Assembly: GCA_900548855.1 (NCBI GenBank)
Contig: URMF01000024.1
Coordinates: 1 to 45,214 of the forward strand
Direction of reading: 5' to 3'
DNA: 45,214 nt
Origin: an uncultured Eubacteriales bacterium
GTDB lineage: Bacteria; Bacillota; Clostridia; Lachnospirales; Lachnospiraceae
Notes under the pieces: generated by a model
Databases searched by the model: none
What the model was told of the DNA's origin: nothing
Seen by the model: the letters and a program-made list of their open reading frames with translations, nothing else
Part shown: piece after piece, positions 32,916 to 41,557 of the stretch
How positions within the stretch are numbered: position 1 is the first letter of the stretch
How the letters are laid out: each line of letters opens with the position of its first letter
Made by a program: the position numbers and the translations under genes

Positions 32916-34715
32916 TTGGATATTCAGAAAGTGATAGAAGGACTGGATGCACTTTATGCAGACAGGAAGAGTGAAAAGGTAGAGGATTACTTGTCCGCCA
33001 ATCTGGAACAGGCATTAGCGGAAAGGGATGTGGGAAGTGCCATTACCATTATCAATGAACTGATTGGGTTTTACCGGGATGCATCCCAGTATGACAAGGC
33101 ACAGGCATATTGTGAAAAGCTTCTGCCTTTTATGGAGCGGGCAGGACTTAAGGATACCATACATTATGGAACCAGCTGCCTGAACATAGCAAATGCATAC
33201 CGGGCTTCCGGAAATCTGGAGACATCCTTACAATATTACCAAATGGTGTTTGATATCTATGAAAAAGTACTGGAAAAGAAGGATTTCCGGTATGCCGGTT
33301 TATATAATAATTTGTCCCTTCTCTATCAGGAAATGGGGCAGTTTGATAAGGCTTGTGAAATGCTTAACAAGGCGCTTCGGATTGTTAGGGAATATCCTGA
33401 GGCGGTTGTGGAGCTGGCAGTCACCTATACCAATCTGGCGGCTTCCTATGTGAAGGCGGGGAATATAGATATGGCAAGGGAAAATGTGGCTAAGGGGATT
33501 GCGATTTTTAAGAATGGGCTGACGGAGGATTACCATTACAGTGCGGCGCTTTCCGTGTCTGGAGATGTTCATTTTGCCGCAGAGGAGTATCAGCAGGCGG
33601 TGCAGTGCTATGAGCAGGCAATGGCCGCCTTAAAGAAGCATGTAGGTTTGACACACGCCTATTTCCGTATTGTGTCAAACCTTCAGACGAGTTATGCTGC
33701 TTTACAAAAGCCAGAGGCGTTGAAGGGAATGACGCTTGCAAGGGAATATTATGAACAATTTGGCAGAGCTGCATTTCAAAAATGGGAAACAGAATGGAAT
33801 TCACAGGACGGACAGGAAAGGGTGGATTTGTCAGAGTTTTCTTTTGCAAAAGCAGGAGAGGGCTCTGAGTGCTTTGGCGTGGATGATATTTTCTCAATGG
33901 ACCATGATTTTGGCCCCGGTTTTTGTATATTCGTGACAAGGGAGCAGTACGACCGATTTGGAAAAGAGTTAGAAAAGGTCTATGATGCCCTTCCGGAATA
34001 TTACCGTGGATTTTCAAAGCCGGGAAAAATCCTGTCGGCACCCCGGAATGGTGTCATTGTGTTAGAGGACTTTTTTAGCAGAATACTTTCTTTGAATGAG
34101 AGGGAGCTGGAATTTTTAATGCGGTTTCAGACTCTGCCGGAGGATACATGGCTCAGGATGGAGGACTGGCGGTTAAAAACTGTTACAAATGGGGAGGTGT
34201 TTGACGGCAGGGATTCTCTGTTCGGCAGGATTTATGTGAGCCTGCAGAAAGGCTATCCGGAGGAAGTGCGAAGGAGAAAAATAGCACAGAAGCTTGGGGA
34301 AATCTGCCAGGAGGGACAGTATAATTACCAGCGGCTGATGCAAAGGCAGGATATATATGGGGCTTCCCTGATGGTACATTCCTTTGAGGAGCATGTGATG
34401 GAATTGCTTTACCTGGTAAATGGAGTCTATGCGCCCCATAAGAAATGGATGTCAAAGGAGGCGGACAAGCTTGTAAAGGGAGAAAAAATATTGGCTTTCG
34501 TAAAATCCCTTATGCTGAAAATCCCTGATACCGCTTCTTACCGGATAAGGGAACAGATTGACTGGATTGGAACCACCAACAAAGAAGACGAGGTTTTAAC
34601 AACTATAAGTGAGATTGCCGCAGAGATTGTGAAGCTTTTAAAAGAAGAGGGATATACGAAAAGCGGTGCACTTTATTTGGAGCAGCAGATACCGTATGTC
34701 CTGCAGTTAGCTTAG
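32916..34715 (+). CDS. TPR protein with C-terminal DUF4037 (nucleotidyltransferase-like) domain
   Basis: A 599-residue cytoplasmic protein. Residues about 35-290 are tetratricopeptide repeats (helical pairs such as YNNLSLLYQEMGQFDKACEM and YTNLAASYVKAGNIDMAREN). Residues about 305-590 match DUF4037. The diagnostic start is FGVDDIFSMDHDFGPGFCIFV, where the Ser-x-Asp-His-Asp pattern resembles the active-site acids of nucleotidyltransferase folds. The start is TTG with AGGAGG eight bases upstream. It lies 44 bases after the CbiJ-like gene and 38 bases before the DUF4125 gene. Function is unknown. TPRs suggest a protein partner, and the DUF4037 part may transfer a nucleotide; both are inference. 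Confidence 0.78.
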   Translation: MDIQKVIEGLDALYADRKSEKVEDYLSANLEQALAERDVGSAITIINELIGFYRDASQYDKAQAYCEKLLPFMERAGLKDTIHYGTSCLNIANAYRASGNLETSLQYYQMVFDIYEKVLEKKDFRYAGLYNNLSLLYQEMGQFDKACEMLNKALRIVREYPEAVVELAVTYTNLAASYVKAGNIDMARENVAKGIAIFKNGLTEDYHYSAALSVSGDVHFAAEEYQQAVQCYEQAMAALKKHVGLTHAYFRIVSNLQTSYAALQKPEALKGMTLAREYYEQFGRAAFQKWETEWNSQDGQERVDLSEFSFAKAGEGSECFGVDDIFSMDHDFGPGFCIFVTREQYDRFGKELEKVYDALPEYYRGFSKPGKILSAPRNGVIVLEDFFSRILSLNERELEFLMRFQTLPEDTWLRMEDWRLKTVTNGEVFDGRDSLFGRIYVSLQKGYPEEVRRRKIAQKLGEICQEGQYNYQRLMQRQDIYGASLMVHSFEEHVMELLYLVNGVYAPHKKWMSKEADKLVKGEKILAFVKSLMLKIPDTASYRIREQIDWIGTTNKEDEVLTTISEIAAEIVKLLKEEGYTKSGALYLEQQIPYVLQLA

Positions 34716-34753
34716 AGAATGAATAGACAATGAAGGATGGAAGGAGCATTGAT

Positions 34754-35377
34754 ATGGAAAAAGAGGAATTGGTAAATGCCATTGTAAAGCTGGAATGGAA
34801 TGCCTTTGATAAGGTGGATAATCTTGGTGGCAGGGCGGACTGCCAGAATGACTGGAATACTTTTTCTGTCATGCGGAAAAGCCAGTATCTTGCATGGCCG
34901 GAGAATCTGCTGGAGAGCTTTTATGTGGATTTTACAGAGGCAGATGAAAAGGGCTGGAATCTAATTACAGAGAAGTATGGACGCATGATGGAGTCCACTG
35001 TTCCGGAGGAGTACAAGCTGATTAAGGAACAGTTTCCGGTCTGCTCTGAGAAAAAACGGGCGATTGTAAACCAGATTGCAGAGCTTCAGGTAGCATGGAT
35101 GGAGGAATTTGCGGCAGAATATCCCCATATGGCAGCGAATGCCAGAAGCATTCGTTCATCGGAGGATACGCCGGAAAACACATCCTATGAAACCTATTTG
35201 AAGGGAGAGCTTATGACCTATTCAGACCGGACACTGGGGCTGTATGGCAGATGGATTGTGGAACTGGAAAAGAATAATGAAAACTTGGCAAAAATAATTA
35301 TGACCAATACGGCATTGCTCTATGGTTATGAATCCTTAGAAGCTGCGGAAACCGCATTGGCAGGACAGGACAGATAG
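34754..35377 (+). CDS. DUF4125-family protein
   Basis: A 207-residue soluble protein that I assign to DUF4125 from its N-terminal pattern (IVKLEWNAFDKVDNLGGRADCQNDWNTF) and overall helical make-up with conserved Trp and Arg positions (SVMRKSQYLAWPENLLESF, GRWIVELEKNNENLA). No catalytic motif of known type is visible. The ATG has AAGGAG seven bases upstream; the frame opens 24 bases earlier. It is the last gene of the three-gene cluster and probably acts with the TPR-DUF4037 protein, since these unknown families appear side by side here. Function unknown. Confidence 0.75.
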   Translation: MEKEELVNAIVKLEWNAFDKVDNLGGRADCQNDWNTFSVMRKSQYLAWPENLLESFYVDFTEADEKGWNLITEKYGRMMESTVPEEYKLIKEQFPVCSEKKRAIVNQIAELQVAWMEEFAAEYPHMAANARSIRSSEDTPENTSYETYLKGELMTYSDRTLGLYGRWIVELEKNNENLAKIIMTNTALLYGYESLEAAETALAGQDR

Positions 35378-35405
35378 AGGGATAGGCATTTAAGGAATTT
35401 TTTGG

Positions 35406-35434
35406 TTGAAAAAGATGTGATTTTACTGTATAAT
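35406..35434 (+). promoter_or_regulatory. Promoter of efp
   Basis: TTGAAA (35406-35411) and TATAAT (35429-35434) are 17 bases apart, an excellent sigma-A-type promoter. It leaves a leader of about 75 bases before the efp start, in which no clear structure is seen. Confidence 0.82.
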
Positions 35435-35517
35435 CTTGGCAGGTGAGTGCTTATACTGTAATGAATGGTTTTATAAGTACGTATGATATGTGATTTATTT
35501 TAAGGAGGATTTTTATA

Positions 35518-36081
35518 ATGGCAACTATTTCAGCAGGTGATTTTAGAAATGGTGTAACAATTGAATTTGAGGGTAACATTTATCAGATTATTGAGTTTCA
35601 GCATGTGAAACCAGGAAAGGGTGCAGCCTTTGTTCGTACTAAGTTAAAGAATATTGTGAACGGTGGTGTGGTTGAGAAGACTTTCCGTCCGACTGAGAAG
35701 TGTGAGACTGCCCATATTGATAGAAAGAATATGCAGTATCTGTATGAAGATGGAGATTTATATTACTTCATGGACAATGAAACCTACGACCAGATTGCAT
35801 TGGGAAAGGATGTTGTCGGAGATGCTCTGAAATTCGTTAAGGAGAACGAGAATGTGAAAGTGGTTTCCCATGCAGGCAATGTATTTGCTATCGAGCCGGA
35901 AATCAATGTAGTATTAGAGGTTACAGAGTGTGAGCCTGGTGTGAAGGGTAATACGGCAACCGGAGCAACTAAGCCATGTACGGTTGAGACCGGAGCAACT
36001 CTTAATGTACCTTTATTTGTGAACCAGGGTGATAAGATTATGATTGATACCCGTACGGGAGAATATCTTTCAAGAGCATAA
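35518..36081 (+). CDS. efp: Translation elongation factor P
   Basis: A 187-residue protein that binds between the P and E sites of the ribosome and relieves stalling at polyproline stretches. It has the three EF-P beta-barrel domains. The exposed loop is KPGKGAAFVRTKLKN, where the Lys of PGKG (residue 34) is the position modified in many bacteria. The C-terminal signature is in the TGATLNVPLFVNQGDKI region, followed by DTRTGEYLSRA. Length is standard. AAGGAGG precedes the ATG. It has its own promoter and terminator and is followed by spoIIIAA. Confidence 0.97.
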   Translation: MATISAGDFRNGVTIEFEGNIYQIIEFQHVKPGKGAAFVRTKLKNIVNGGVVEKTFRPTEKCETAHIDRKNMQYLYEDGDLYYFMDNETYDQIALGKDVVGDALKFVKENENVKVVSHAGNVFAIEPEINVVLEVTECEPGVKGNTATGATKPCTVETGATLNVPLFVNQGDKIMIDTRTGEYLSRA

Positions 36082-36110
36082 AGTCTATTTTAACAGTATA
36101 TATTCATTTA

Positions 36111-36150
36111 AGAAAACTATGGAAATCAGTTTCTGTAGTTTTCTTTTTTT
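36111..36150 (+). terminator. Terminator after efp
   Basis: A 15-bp stem (AGAAAACTATGGAAA with TTTCTGTAGTTTTCT, two G-U pairs) with a four-base loop TCAG is followed by at least six T. It separates efp from the spoIIIA operon. Confidence 0.88.
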
Positions 36151-36163
36151 GCATAAAATTTGG

Positions 36164-36191
36164 TAATATTCCCGCTGTTTTTACATATATT
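36164..36191 (+). promoter_or_regulatory. Candidate sigma-E promoter of the spoIIIA operon
   Basis: TAATATT at 36164-36170 fits the sigma-E -35 consensus (KMATATT), and CATATATT at 36184-36191 fits its -10 consensus (CATACAHT) at seven of eight bases. The spacer is 13 bases, one or two shorter than usual. In Bacillus subtilis spoIIIA is known to be under sigma-E in the mother cell, which supports the call. Confidence 0.55.
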
Positions 36192-36253
36192 AAAAGTATG
36201 GGAACTGTAAAGCTTTCAGGTACGGATGAATTGATTCAAAACAGGGAGGAAAT

Positions 36254-37237
36254 ATGGGAAAAAAAAGCGAGATACTGAAAATATTGTCTGCCAAGCTACG
36301 GAGGATTTTGGAATCATCAGATTTGGATTTTGAACGGCTGCAGGAATTAAGGCTGCGGATGAACGAACCGTTTATCATTATATATGATGGAAATGAATTT
36401 TTTATATCAGAGTGTGGAAATTTGGAGAAACGTCCAGAAATGGGATATCAGATTACTGCAGGAGATATTAAGGAGACTTTAGAGTATATCAGCAGTTTTT
36501 CACTGTATGCATACGAGGATGAAATCAGGCAGGGCTTTATTACCGTCCAGGGAGGCCACCGTATTGGAATTGCCGGAAAGGTTATATTGGAACAGGGAAG
36601 GGTGAAATGTGTGAAGCATATTTCTTTTATTAATATTCGTATGTCCCATGAAAAAAAAGGATGTGGGAAAAATATTCTGCCGTACATATATGAAGGAAAA
36701 CAAATCTGTCATACACTGATTATCTCACCGCCGGGCTGCGGGAAAACAACCCTGTTGCGGGATATGGTGAGAATGATTTCGGATGGATATGAGAATCATC
36801 CGGGAATCAGTGTGGGGGTGGTGGATGAACGTTCTGAGATTGGAGCCTGTTACCGGGGGGTGCCGCAAAATGATGTGGGAATGCGGACGGATGTGCTGGA
36901 CTGCTGTCCAAAGGCAGAGGGGATGCTTATGATGATACGGAGCATGTCACCTGCTATTATCGCAGTGGATGAGATAGGAAAAAGGGAGGATATTGACGCT
37001 CTGGCGTATGTTATGAACTGTGGCTGCCAGATTTTAGCTACGGTGCATGGTGCCTCCATTGATGATGTGAAAAATAAACCAATCTTAAGAAAGCTGGTGG
37101 AAGAAAAGCTGTTTAAGCGCTTTATTGTTCTGGCAGGTGGAAAACAGCCGGGAACCGTTGAAAATATATTTGATGAACGGGGAAGTGTCTTATATGACTG
37201 GAAAAGTCCCAGAGAAGAACCGGTACCGGTGGAATGA
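36254..37237 (+). CDS. spoIIIAA: Stage III sporulation protein AA (ATPase)
   Basis: A 327-residue ATPase related to type II/IV secretion ATPases. The Walker A motif SPPGCGKTTLLRDM lies near residue 160, VVDERSEIGAC follows, and the Walker B-like IIAVDEIG and LATVHGAS close the core. It works in the mother cell during engulfment as the motor of the SpoIIIA-SpoIIQ channel that keeps the forespore active. AGGGAGGAA precedes the ATG. It is the first of eight closely spaced spoIIIA genes in canonical order. Confidence 0.96.
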   Translation: MGKKSEILKILSAKLRRILESSDLDFERLQELRLRMNEPFIIIYDGNEFFISECGNLEKRPEMGYQITAGDIKETLEYISSFSLYAYEDEIRQGFITVQGGHRIGIAGKVILEQGRVKCVKHISFINIRMSHEKKGCGKNILPYIYEGKQICHTLIISPPGCGKTTLLRDMVRMISDGYENHPGISVGVVDERSEIGACYRGVPQNDVGMRTDVLDCCPKAEGMLMMIRSMSPAIIAVDEIGKREDIDALAYVMNCGCQILATVHGASIDDVKNKPILRKLVEEKLFKRFIVLAGGKQPGTVENIFDERGSVLYDWKSPREEPVPVE

Positions 37238-37247
37238 GGTGAGGAAA

Positions 37248-37775
37248 ATGGCATTCTTTTGCAAGATAGCAGGAATCTTCTGTGTAATGGGGGCATCCGG
37301 TTACCTGTCCGCCAGCATAAACCGGTTTTTGGAATTGAGACGCCGGGAACTGAGACGGCTTTATAGTATTTTGCTGCAATTAAAAAGTGAAATCCAGTAT
37401 ATGGGAAATACACTGCCGGAATGCTTTAGAAGCCTCTCTGGAGGGGCGGGGGAACCCTTTGGGGAATGGCTTTGTTCCCTGTCGGACAGGATGGAGGCAA
37501 AGGAAAATTCCTGTTTCACAGATATCTGGACAGAGGAACTTGCATATTTATATGAGAAATCTGCATTGGAAGCGGATGATTTGGAACCCTTGCGTGAGCT
37601 GGCGGACAAGCTGGGAAATGTAGATACAACCGCACAGATAAAGGCGATTGACTACGCATTGATACATATTGAGCGGAACCGTACTGTGTTAGAGGAGGAA
37701 ATGAACCAGAAAAAAAAGGTAGCAGCCACGTTAAGTCTCTTTGGCGGATTTATGACACTGATTTTACTGTTATAA
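37248..37775 (+). CDS. spoIIIAB: Stage III sporulation protein AB
   Basis: A 175-residue protein with an N-terminal membrane segment (about 5-22), a helical domain (RFLELRRRELRRLYSILLQLKSEI) and a C-terminal hydrophobic stretch (LSLFGGFMTLILLL). Family members resemble the GspF-like platform of secretion systems. ATG 37248 is chosen because it follows GAGGTGAGG and gives the usual length; the frame is open 123 bases further back, inside spoIIIAA. It starts 10 bases after the spoIIIAA stop. Confidence 0.93.
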   Translation: MAFFCKIAGIFCVMGASGYLSASINRFLELRRRELRRLYSILLQLKSEIQYMGNTLPECFRSLSGGAGEPFGEWLCSLSDRMEAKENSCFTDIWTEELAYLYEKSALEADDLEPLRELADKLGNVDTTAQIKAIDYALIHIERNRTVLEEEMNQKKKVAATLSLFGGFMTLILLL

Positions 37776-37788
37776 GGGGATATTTACT

Positions 37789-37983
37789 ATGTCGATTGAA
37801 ATCATTATTAAAATTGCAGCGCTGGGGATTGTTGTGGCATTGTTGAATCAGGTGCTGAAGCATGCCGGACGGGATGACCAGGCTTTTTTTGTGACCATGG
37901 CAGGGATTATTATTGTGCTGACATGGCTGCTGCCATATTTTACGGAGCTGTTTTCTTCCATGCAGGATTTATTCGGTTTGTGA
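37789..37983 (+). CDS. spoIIIAC: Stage III sporulation protein AC
   Basis: A 64-residue membrane protein with two hydrophobic helices (about 4-22 and 33-54) joined by the conserved KHAGRDDQAF segment. Size and sequence are typical of SpoIIIAC. It starts 13 bases after spoIIIAB, preceded by AAGGGGA. It is a membrane component of the SpoIIIA complex. Confidence 0.95.
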   Translation: MSIEIIIKIAALGIVVALLNQVLKHAGRDDQAFFVTMAGIIIVLTWLLPYFTELFSSMQDLFGL

Positions 37984-38002
37984 GATAGGGGGGAGGATTT
38001 CC

Positions 38003-38386
38003 ATGAGCTTTTTTAAAATTATATGCGCAGTAGTGGTTGGGGTTTTGCTGGCAATCAAATTAAAAAGCATCAACAGTCCCTTATGGGTTTATCTCTCACT
38101 GGCACTGAGCATATTTGTCCTTTTTTACATATTGAACCGTTTAAGCTTTGTCCTGGATTTTTTGGATGATGTGATGGGGGATATCGGGCTGGAATCCGGC
38201 TATTTTGAAATTTTGATTAAGATTGTGGGGATTTCCTATCTCTGTGAGTTTGCCTCTAATATTTGCAGGGAATCGGGATTTATTGCAGTGGCAGGTCAGA
38301 TTGAAATTGGGGGGAAAATGACCATGATGGTGATGAGTATGCCAATTTTAATAGCTATTGTAGAGACAATTACTTCTGTTTTGTGA
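38003..38386 (+). CDS. spoIIIAD: Stage III sporulation protein AD
   Basis: A 127-residue membrane protein with hydrophobic helices at both ends and in the middle. It has the family segment EILIKIVGISYLCEFASNICRESGFIAVAGQIE. It starts 19 bases after spoIIIAC with a strong GGGGGAGG ribosome binding site six bases before the ATG. It is part of the SpoIIIA membrane complex. Confidence 0.95.
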   Translation: MSFFKIICAVVVGVLLAIKLKSINSPLWVYLSLALSIFVLFYILNRLSFVLDFLDDVMGDIGLESGYFEILIKIVGISYLCEFASNICRESGFIAVAGQIEIGGKMTMMVMSMPILIAIVETITSVL

Positions 38387-38398
38387 AAGGAGCGTACC

Positions 38399-39595
38399 GT
38401 GAAAAAAAAGCTTTGCCTTCTTATTTTGTTCATAGGCCTAGTGCTCCTTTTTTGTTGGACATGCAGGATAAGGACGGATGCATCCGGATATGATGACCAG
38501 TCAGAGGAGCTGGTTGATACATATTATGACAGCTTCTATGACAGTGTGGGAATGGACGGGCTGGAAGAGGATTTGAATGCAATCCGCCGGCAGTATGGAC
38601 AGTCAGAGAGCTTTTCTTTTCTGGATATTTATAACCTGCTGCTGGAGGGGAAGGTGGAGGAGGCACTGGGACAGGCGCTGGAGAGCTTTTATGAGAGTAT
38701 AACCAGTGAAATCATGCAGAACAGGGATTTGCTGGTACGCCTGGTTGTACTGGTAATCATTGCAGCTGTTTTTAACAATTATTCGTCCCTGTTAAAATTC
38801 AGTTATGTCGGGGAGCAGGGCTTTTACATTACCTATTTGATGATTGCAGTGCTTTTGATGCAGTCCTTTACCATTATTTACGATTTGGCAGAGGAAACGG
38901 TTTATTACATAAAAGACATTATGGAGTGCCTGCTGCCAGCATTTTACATGTCCGTTGTTTTATGTGGAGGACTTACTACATCCCAGATGGTAAATTCCAT
39001 GTTTTTATGGATGCTGTCTTTTGTGGAAAAGGCACTGCTGGGTATTATCCTTCCGGCAATCCGCATTTATTTTCTGATAGCGTTGTTAAACCAGATTAAT
39101 ACACAGGACCGGTTTTCCAAGCTGGCTGGGCTTCTAAAACAGGGAATCCAGTTTTTGCTGAAAGCAATTGTCACCGGAATCATCGGCTTGAATGTAATGA
39201 AAAGTATACTGGTGCCGGTATATGACAATGCGAAATATAATGTTTTGCAAAAGGGGCTGTCTGTGATTCCGGGCGGTACATCCATATCGGGACTTAGCAC
39301 CATTTTATTAGGAGCGAGCGTACTGATTAAAAATAGTATCGGTATTACGGCAGTGATTGTTCTGCTAGTATTGGGCGGTATTCCACTGTTAAAAATCTTT
39401 TGTTTTTATATCGTTTACCGGGTGATTCTGGCATTGGTCCAGCCTATCAGTGATAAGCGGATTCTGTCAGGAATCCAGGCGGCGGCAGACAGTACAGGGA
39501 TTTTACTCCGGGCTGCTGCAACCTCCATTATATTATCGGTGCTTTCCATTGCGATTGTCATCCTGACAACAAATGTGAAGCTATATACCGGATAG
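38399..39595 (+). CDS. spoIIIAE: Stage III sporulation protein AE
   Basis: A 398-residue polytopic membrane protein. A signal-like N-terminus (KKKLCLLILFIGLVLLFCW) is followed by an extracytoplasmic stretch of about 80 residues and then at least six hydrophobic segments between about 105 and 395. Length and the conserved FVEKALLGIILPAIRIYFLI and KNSIGITAVIVLLVLGGIP regions are typical of SpoIIIAE. It starts with GTG; AAAGGAG at 38386-38392 overlaps the region of the previous stop. Confidence 0.95.
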   Translation: MKKKLCLLILFIGLVLLFCWTCRIRTDASGYDDQSEELVDTYYDSFYDSVGMDGLEEDLNAIRRQYGQSESFSFLDIYNLLLEGKVEEALGQALESFYESITSEIMQNRDLLVRLVVLVIIAAVFNNYSSLLKFSYVGEQGFYITYLMIAVLLMQSFTIIYDLAEETVYYIKDIMECLLPAFYMSVVLCGGLTTSQMVNSMFLWMLSFVEKALLGIILPAIRIYFLIALLNQINTQDRFSKLAGLLKQGIQFLLKAIVTGIIGLNVMKSILVPVYDNAKYNVLQKGLSVIPGGTSISGLSTILLGASVLIKNSIGITAVIVLLVLGGIPLLKIFCFYIVYRVILALVQPISDKRILSGIQAAADSTGILLRAAATSIILSVLSIAIVILTTNVKLYTG

Positions 39596-39629
39596 GAGAG
39601 GTAAAAAAGTAGAAAGGATAATCTTTGGT

Positions 39630-40094
39630 ATGGAAATGATTCTTTCGTGGGTAAAAAGCGGATTGTTATTTGGGATATTTGCTTCTGTTATTTTAATGCT
39701 CTGTCCCAATAAATCCTATCAAAAGCATATCGGAATGGTAGTGGGATTATTGTTTATTCTCGTTATGCTGCATCCTGTAATGGAAATTTTCCAGGTGGAT
39801 GACAGTACCTATACGTCCTATATCCGGAATTTTCTGATGCTGGAAACGGAAAGCAGCAGTATATCCGGCTCCAATCTTGAGCTCTATGAGGAATCTCTGA
39901 ACATACAGCTGATGGCGAATTTTCAGGAAAGTAATTATCCGGTAAAGGAAGTGCATACAACGGTGGATGAAACCGGCCAGGTACAAGAGGTGGCAATTTG
40001 GTTTGACGGTGAGGTAAGGGGACTGGAAAAGATGGAATTGTACCTTAAAAATTTATTTGGAGAGGAGGTTACGATTACCTATGGGAGCAGGTGA
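39630..40094 (+). CDS. spoIIIAF: Stage III sporulation protein AF
   Basis: A 154-residue protein with two N-terminal membrane helices (about 8-25 and 32-50) and a soluble C-terminal domain (YPVKEVHTTVDETG, VAIWFDGEVRGLE) of the ring-building type. It is shorter than the Bacillus protein, mainly in the C-terminal region. The ribosome binding site (GAAAGGA) is a little far from the ATG; ATG 39636 is an alternative. It overlaps spoIIIAG by 14 bases. Confidence 0.9.
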   Translation: MEMILSWVKSGLLFGIFASVILMLCPNKSYQKHIGMVVGLLFILVMLHPVMEIFQVDDSTYTSYIRNFLMLETESSSISGSNLELYEESLNIQLMANFQESNYPVKEVHTTVDETGQVQEVAIWFDGEVRGLEKMELYLKNLFGEEVTITYGSR

Positions 40095-40743
40095 AGATGG
40101 GGAAATAAAGGCAAAGGAGGAGACAGGGCAGAAAAAAATGCCGGATATGGACAAATTATCTTTTGGTCTGATAAAAAATCTGAAATTATCCAAGGAAAAA
40201 AAGGAAAAGGTAATTATCCTGTTTCTGTTAGGGGTGTTTTTTCTGCTGATTGCAACTCCGGCATCCTCCTTTTCCGGAAAGGATAAAAAGAGTGCCGGAG
40301 AAAAAGAAGAAGCGGTTCCGGATAAGTCGATAGAAAATAATAAAAAGGATGAATATATTGAGGAGTTGGAGAATAAGTTAGAACAAACCATAGGAGGTAT
40401 GGAGGGCGCAGGAAAGGTTTTGGTCATGATTACGCTTAAGGATAATGGTGAAAAGATATTAGACAAGAACCAGCCCTATGAGAGCCGGACGGAAAAAAGC
40501 AGCGAGGAGGGGAAGGCGACGGAAAGCACCAGTATCAAAAGTGACCAGGAAACTGTCTTGATTGAAGAAGGAGGGGATACGACACCCATTGTTGTCCAGG
40601 AGCTATATCCCGACATTGAGGGAGTGGTGGTGGTTTGTGAGGGTGGCGATAATTCTGAACTCGCCCTTCATATTAAAGAGGCAGTAGAGGCATTATTTTC
40701 AATTGATGCCCATAAAATAGTAGTGTGTAAATTGCAGCAATAA
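40081..40743 (+). CDS. spoIIIAG: Stage III sporulation protein AG
   Basis: About 220 residues with a short polar, lysine-rich N-terminus, one membrane helix (about 41-60) and an extracytoplasmic domain (about 95-220) with LENKLEQTIGGMEGAGKVLVMITL and YPDIEGVVVVCEGGDN, the ring-forming fold of SpoIIIAG that builds the large pore around the channel. ATG 40081 is preferred; AGGAGG lies 12 bases upstream. The frame opens at a TTG 24 bases before. Confidence 0.93.
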   Translation: MGAGEDGEIKAKEETGQKKMPDMDKLSFGLIKNLKLSKEKKEKVIILFLLGVFFLLIATPASSFSGKDKKSAGEKEEAVPDKSIENNKKDEYIEELENKLEQTIGGMEGAGKVLVMITLKDNGEKILDKNQPYESRTEKSSEEGKATESTSIKSDQETVLIEEGGDTTPIVVQELYPDIEGVVVVCEGGDNSELALHIKEAVEALFSIDAHKIVVCKLQQ

Positions 40744-40770
40744 TGCAAACAGCAGAAAGAGAGGATTTCT

Positions 40771-41490
40771 ATGAAGAAGATATTCAAAAAAAATCAGGTT
40801 ATTATCACTGCACTGGCAATTATGATTGCAGTGGCAGGATATCTGAATTTTACCAGTGACAAACAGGTCTTAAATACTTCTGTGGAAAATATGGAAAGCG
40901 AAGGTGCCAGTGGAAATTCAGATGATGCTGCGGTGAGCGCTGCAGTGGAAGATACGGTAGAGGGACAGGAGCTGGCACAAAATGAGGATGCGTCCAGTGA
41001 AACGGCAGAAGAGAATGGGGATGCGGAAGCTGACAAGGAGGGAAAGTCTGAGGAGGATACGGATGTGGCAGATGCCAGCCTGGACGAAAACGGAGACCCG
41101 ATTGAATCCGACAAAGTGGGAGAAACGGTACTTACAAATGCCTCTGTGACATTATCCCAGGCAAAGCTGAACAGGGAACAGACCCGTTCCAAAACAAAGG
41201 AAATGCTTCTTGAGATTATCAATAATGAAAATTTGTCTGAGGATTCCAAAAAGGATGCCATTAACAAAATGCTGTCCATGACGGAGCGTATGGAGAAAGA
41301 AGCAGCAGCGGAAACGCAGCTTGCGGCAAAGGGATTTGCAGATTCTATTGTGAGTATTTCTGATGAAAGCGTAGATGTTACGTTAAGTATTGCAGAGCTC
41401 ACTGATACACAGCGCACACAGATTGAAGATATCATTACCCGTAAGACTGGATGTGAACTGAATCAGATTGTAATTACAACTGCAAATTAA
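40771..41490 (+). CDS. spoIIIAH: Stage III sporulation protein AH
   Basis: A 239-residue protein with an N-terminal membrane helix (about 9-27), a long acidic linker (about 35-115, rich in Glu, Asp, Ser and Ala) and a C-terminal YscJ/FliF-like domain (SQAKLNREQTRSKTKEMLLEI to the end). In the family this domain faces the intermembrane space and binds SpoIIQ from the forespore. The acidic linker is longer than in Bacillus. GAGAGGA precedes the ATG. It is the last gene of the operon. Confidence 0.95.
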   Translation: MKKIFKKNQVIITALAIMIAVAGYLNFTSDKQVLNTSVENMESEGASGNSDDAAVSAAVEDTVEGQELAQNEDASSETAEENGDAEADKEGKSEEDTDVADASLDENGDPIESDKVGETVLTNASVTLSQAKLNREQTRSKTKEMLLEIINNENLSEDSKKDAINKMLSMTERMEKEAAAETQLAAKGFADSIVSISDESVDVTLSIAELTDTQRTQIEDIITRKTGCELNQIVITTAN

Positions 41491-41508
41491 AGGCTGTGAA
41501 AGTTATGG

Positions 41509-41550
41509 GGAGGTTGTGGTCTTGTGCTTTGTCTGCTGACCACAGCCTCC
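41509..41550. other. Hairpin between convergent spoIIIAH and the PHP gene
   Basis: A 13-bp stem (GGAGGTTGTGGTC with GACCACAGCCTCC, one G-U pair) closes a 16-base loop. There is no T run on either strand. It is placed where a two-way terminator would be expected, and that role is only a guess. Confidence 0.45.
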
Positions 41551-41557
41551 AAACCAA

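Noticed and set aside
40794..41435. A 213-codon open frame on the minus strand opposite spoIIIAH
   Set aside because: It lies wholly opposite a well-supported gene and its Ser-rich product mirrors the acidic linker of SpoIIIAH. It has no family marks.
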